Below, in pieces: positions 60,443-64,000 of a stretch of 64,000 nucleotides of DNA. This DNA comes from Fibrisoma montanum (lineage in GTDB: Bacteria > Bacteroidota > Bacteroidia > Cytophagales > Spirosomataceae). The DNA lies in NCBI RefSeq assembly GCF_003583365.1, contig NZ_QXED01000012.1:1-64000 (forward strand), written 5' to 3'. A program made the translations under genes and the position numbers. The notes under the pieces are model-generated. The model ran no database searches, was not told the DNA's origin, and was given only the letters and a program-made list of their open reading frames with translations. The stretch's first letter is position 1, and the number at the start of each line of letters is the position of its first letter.

Positions 60443-63400
60443 ATGTGTAAATTTGTCAGTACGCTGTTTATCCTGCTTCCCATTCTAACCTGGGCGCAAC
60501 CGTCTAAAACCTTGCCCGACTATCGCAGTGAGTGGAAAAAAGCGGATTCGCTGGTGGCGGCCGGGCTACCCAAGTCGGCCCTGGCGATTGCGAACCGGGT
60601 ATATGAACAAGCCAGGTCTACTAAAAATTACCCGCAACTGGCTAAAGCGGCCATGTATCGGCTGATTTCCCGCGGCTACACCGACGAAGAAGGCTACGTG
60701 GAACTCGTCCGGTCGCTTTCGCAGGATATTCGGGATACGCCGGAGCCAACCCGATCCGTTTTATCGTCTGTTTTGGGTGACCTTTATTGGCAGTACTTCC
60801 AGCAGAACCGGTACAAATTCTACGACCGAACAACCGTTAAGCAAGGTATAGCGCAAAAGCCGACCCCATCAAAACTTGATGCCTCTGATCCCCGCGCCTG
60901 GGATGCTCACAAGCTTATAGAAGCAACTACGGCGGCTTATTTAGCCTCCGTGCGGCAACGGGACTTGCTGCAACAAACGCCAGTAGCCACTTACGACGTT
61001 CTGATTACCAAAGGTGATGCCGACAGCCGGGTGCTGCGGCCCACCTTGTTTGACTTGTTGGCCCACCGGGCCATTCGCTTCTTTCAGAACACGGAACCTG
61101 ATCTGCTTAAGCCAATCTTCCGCTTTGAACTCGATCAGGCTGGTTATCTGGCGGCTCCCGAAACCTTTGTCAAACTGCCGTTGCAGTCCAGCGATACGTT
61201 GTCCGGACGGTTTCAGGCGCTGCAACTGTATCAGCAGTTGGTACAGTTTCACCTGACCGACAATAACCCCCTGGCGCTGGCTGATGTTGATGCCCTTCGG
61301 CTGGCGTTTGTACACCAGTACAGTGTCGTTCCCGAAAACGATTCGCTGTATCACCAGACGCTCCGGCAGCAGATTGCCCGTTTCAGCAATCAACCGGCCG
61401 AAGCGGTGTATGCCGTCGCGCTGGCCACTTCACTCGTAAACCTGGCAAATCAGTACCCGCTAGCTTCTACGCCACGGGATTCGTCGACGAGATGGAATCG
61501 CAAACAGGCCGCCGAGATTTGCCGGGACGTGATGACCCGCTACAAGGGACGCAAAACGGCGCAGCAGGCCGAACAATTGTTAGCAGTACTGCTTCAGTCT
61601 TCCTACTCAGTTGAGGTTGAGCGTGTAAACGTACCAGACCAGCCGTTCCGGGCCTTCGTGCAGTACCAGAACGTAGCGCAGATTCGCTACCGGGTTGTTC
61701 GAATGTCTGCACCGGAATATCAAACGCCGGATGGCCAGGCCGAAACGGAAGCGGGTCGGAAAGAGCAGCTAAACCGTTGGCGGAAGCGCAAAGCCGTGGC
61801 TGAAGCTACCGTTACGTTACCCGACGACGGTGACCTGAACCAGCACTCGGTTGAGATTCCGATAGCCGGGCTACCCCTGGGACAATACGTACTGATCTTA
61901 ACTTCCGGCCGCAAGGCAGGCGATACTGAAAGCGACGTTCGCGTGGTCACTTTTTCGGTGTCGACCTTATCGGTTCTGGAGCAGGGACAATCGACCCAGG
62001 CCGGAGATGGTGTTTTTGTGGTGGATCGTCGGACCGGTCAGCCTTTGCCAGGGGCGAGCGTACAGATTATACACTGGAAACGGCCTGAAGCCCCACAGTA
62101 TACACCGCTGTATCGGACCGACGCGCAGGGGAGAGCCAGGGTCCAGAAAGGAGACATACCCAACCAGACGCAATATCGCTACCGGATTGTTCTGGCCGGT
62201 GATACGTTGCTTTCTGACGCTCATTATCACTACGCCGGCTATGCTCAGCAGGCGAATGACGAAGACAGACCCCAGCTGAGACTGTTTACCGACCGGGCTA
62301 TTTACCGGCCTGGCCAGCCAATTTACGTCAAGGGCCTGCTGTTCGACGGTCGCCACAATCAGTACCGCGTAAAGGCCAACGAGGAGGTAAGCGTGACGTT
62401 GGTTGACCAGAATGGAGAGAAGGTTGCCGACAAAACACTACGTACCAATGAGTTCGGAACGTTCACCACAACGTTTACTGCGCCCGTCGGGCGGGTAACC
62501 GGCTTTATGGCCATCAATTCCGATTATGGAAGCACGTCGATTCGTGTTGAAGAATACAAACGGCCAACATTTGAAGTGGTCGCTCAGCCCATACGCGAGT
62601 CGTTCCGATTAGGGCAGACCGTAACCATATCGGCCCAGGCAAAAACCTTTTCCGGCGCGGTAGTGGACAGGGCTGACGTACGCTATCGCGTTGTCCGCCG
62701 GTATCAGCAACCCTGGTGGGGCTGGTGGCGGTCCGAGTATGGCGGCCGGGGCGGTTCGTGGCCGGGACGTTCGACTGACGAGACTGAAATTGTAAATGGT
62801 GTGGCCAAAACAGATGCCCAGGGTAACGTAACCATTCAGTTTCAGGCCGTTTCCGACCGGAGCAAACCCCGGAGCGACAATCCGGTTTTTGATTTTGACG
62901 TCACGTTCGACGTAACCGACCTCTCGGGCGAAACCCGTAGTACGTCGAAGAAGCTACGTATTGGGTATACAGCCGTACAGGTAGACCTGGTAATCGCGTC
63001 GCCGGTCGACAAAGAGGAGACACACGCCTTTCCACTGCGAGTCACAAACCAACTGGGAGAACCCGTACGGACAACCGGAGAGATCCGGGTGTTCCGGCTT
63101 CAGGCGCCAACTCGCTTACTACGTAGTCGGTTATGGAGCCGCCCCGACCGCCATGTGTTGAGCCGGGCCGACTATGAACGACTGTTTCCTAACGATGTCT
63201 TCGATAATGAGAACGATCCGCGGAGCTGGGCTAAGGGCGAGCTGGTCGAACAGCAATCGTTCACGACCCGCACCGATTCGACGTTCCGACCTGAGCTGAA
63301 CCGCTACCGTTCCGGCGAGTACGTTGCCGAGGTCATCATCCGCGATTCGACGGGGCAGGACATCAGGCAGCCAACGTATTTTTCCGTTGTTGATAACCAG

Positions 63401-64000
63401 CAACCCAGTGCGTTTACACAGCCGGATGCTTGGGTGCGGGTGCGTAAAGCGACGGTTGAGCCGGGCCAGGAAGCTATTCTTCTGGTTGGCAATGCACAGC
63501 CGGGGTGGGTGTTGATGCGGGTGGAAGAGAATCACGCCGTCACACGCTTCGAATGGCTCAAAACGGATGGTAAGCCCCGGCGGGTGGCTTTGCCGGTTTC
63601 GGAAAAGCAACGCGGTGGCTTTGCCGTTCACTTCACCATGGTGCAGAACGGCCGGCTCTACGATCATACGCAGGTGATTACGGTGCCTTTCACCAACAAA
63701 AGGCTCCACATCGAAACGCAGACGTTTCGTGATAAGCTGAAACCCGGGCAGCCTGAAGAGTGGACGCTTACCATCAGTGGACCCGACAAGGACAAGGTTC
63801 TGGCCGAGATGGTGGCCACACTCTATGACGCGTCGCTGGACCAGTTTAGTGCCTTGAGTTGGCCGACAGATCTGTATCAGCCCTACTGGGCATCATTTGG
63901 TACCATGCCAACAATGGGTTTTGGGGTGGCTATGAGCCGCTTGTGGATGAACAGGCCGTATCGGGAGCCGGTAACCGTTCGTCCGCGCCAGTACGATCAG
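60443..64000 (+). CDS. alpha-2-macroglobulin-like large exported protein, cut by the window edge
   Basis: Frame open for 1186 codons from ATG 60443 (MCKFVSTLFILLPILTWAQ, signal peptide) to the last base, without a stop. N-terminal helical part (about 20-330), then beta-sandwich MG-type domains. The bacterial alpha-2-macroglobulin MG2 signature appears as LFTDRAIYRPGQPIYVKG (about 613-630), followed by EYKRPTFEVV. The thioester and bait regions, if any, would be beyond the edge or absent (Bacteroidota forms often lack the thioester). These proteins are thought to trap proteases in the envelope. Start supported by the clear signal peptide. Confidence 0.8.
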   Translation, partial: MCKFVSTLFILLPILTWAQPSKTLPDYRSEWKKADSLVAAGLPKSALAIANRVYEQARSTKNYPQLAKAAMYRLISRGYTDEEGYVELVRSLSQDIRDTPEPTRSVLSSVLGDLYWQYFQQNRYKFYDRTTVKQGIAQKPTPSKLDASDPRAWDAHKLIEATTAAYLASVRQRDLLQQTPVATYDVLITKGDADSRVLRPTLFDLLAHRAIRFFQNTEPDLLKPIFRFELDQAGYLAAPETFVKLPLQSSDTLSGRFQALQLYQQLVQFHLTDNNPLALADVDALRLAFVHQYSVVPENDSLYHQTLRQQIARFSNQPAEAVYAVALATSLVNLANQYPLASTPRDSSTRWNRKQAAEICRDVMTRYKGRKTAQQAEQLLAVLLQSSYSVEVERVNVPDQPFRAFVQYQNVAQIRYRVVRMSAPEYQTPDGQAETEAGRKEQLNRWRKRKAVAEATVTLPDDGDLNQHSVEIPIAGLPLGQYVLILTSGRKAGDTESDVRVVTFSVSTLSVLEQGQSTQAGDGVFVVDRRTGQPLPGASVQIIHWKRPEAPQYTPLYRTDAQGRARVQKGDIPNQTQYRYRIVLAGDTLLSDAHYHYAGYAQQANDEDRPQLRLFTDRAIYRPGQPIYVKGLLFDGRHNQYRVKANEEVSVTLVDQNGEKVADKTLRTNEFGTFTTTFTAPVGRVTGFMAINSDYGSTSIRVEEYKRPTFEVVAQPIRESFRLGQTVTISAQAKTFSGAVVDRADVRYRVVRRYQQPWWGWWRSEYGGRGGSWPGRSTDETEIVNGVAKTDAQGNVTIQFQAVSDRSKPRSDNPVFDFDVTFDVTDLSGETRSTSKKLRIGYTAVQVDLVIASPVDKEETHAFPLRVTNQLGEPVRTTGEIRVFRLQAPTRLLRSRLWSRPDRHVLSRADYERLFPNDVFDNENDPRSWAKGELVEQQSFTTRTDSTFRPELNRYRSGEYVAEVIIRDSTGQDIRQPTYFSVVDNQQPSAFTQPDAWVRVRKATVEPGQEAILLVGNAQPGWVLMRVEENHAVTRFEWLKTDGKPRRVALPVSEKQRGGFAVHFTMVQNGRLYDHTQVITVPFTNKRLHIETQTFRDKLKPGQPEEWTLTISGPDKDKVLAEMVATLYDASLDQFSALSWPTDLYQPYWASFGTMPTMGFGVAMSRLWMNRPYREPVTVRPRQYDQ

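Overview
The window looks like chromosomal DNA of a Bacteroidota (Cytophagales) bacterium, most likely Spirosoma-like. Evidence for this is a gliding-motility lipoprotein (GldJ), TAnnTTTG-type -7 promoter elements, almost no Shine-Dalgarno sequences, and the 5' end of a 16S gene at the left edge. The genus is an inference. No transposase, CRISPR array or tRNA was recognised.

Layout. 1-124: 5' end of a 16S rRNA gene (minus) with its promoter. 0.3-5.3 kb: pruA, thrC and a TPR protein. 5.26-5.75 kb: a gene-free AT-rich stretch full of DnaA-box-like 9-mers, with more exact boxes inside the neighbouring TPR gene. With mnmG next door and a near-parS site at the mnmG start, this is a strong candidate for the chromosomal origin. 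5.7-12.3 kb: a minus-strand run (114-aa protein, DUF4175 protein, mnmG, methyltransferase). 12.3-22.1 kb: comF, then minus-strand genes for barnase/barstar, mfd, gldJ, a quinone/catechol detoxification-type pair (MhqO-like dioxygenase plus hydrolase) and pdhA. 22.3 kb: recF.

23.5-33.9 kb is the most interesting part. It is a divergent gene cluster that reads as a D-apiose utilisation locus: a GH140-type (DUF4038) secreted glycosidase, a ribose-type ABC importer split over the two divergent operons, a Gfo/Idh/MocA dehydrogenase (ApsD-like), an ApnL-like lactonase, an ApnO-like oxidoisomerase, an OiaC-like TIM-barrel decarboxylase and a GntR/periplasmic-binding-type regulator. Together they could cleave apiosides, import apiose and convert it to L-erythrulose.

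34.0-41.0 kb: a TetR-controlled TolC/adaptor/RND efflux operon. 41.0-41.4 kb: a dispersed repeat and a frameshifted remnant of xisH. 41.4-46.3 kb: metallophosphoesterase, small lipoproteins, dienelactone hydrolase, and an SRA-domain protein overlapping a secreted deaminase. 46.5 kb: typA. 48.4-56.2 kb (minus): small membrane protein, outer-membrane and LVIVD-repeat proteins, then an ECF-sigma / anti-sigma-barrel / lipoprotein / serpin / META-domain run. 56.3-60.2 kb: Tat-type TIM-barrel epimerase and a large heme CxxCH protein. 60.4 kb to the right edge: the first 1186 codons of an alpha-2-macroglobulin-like protein, cut by the window end.
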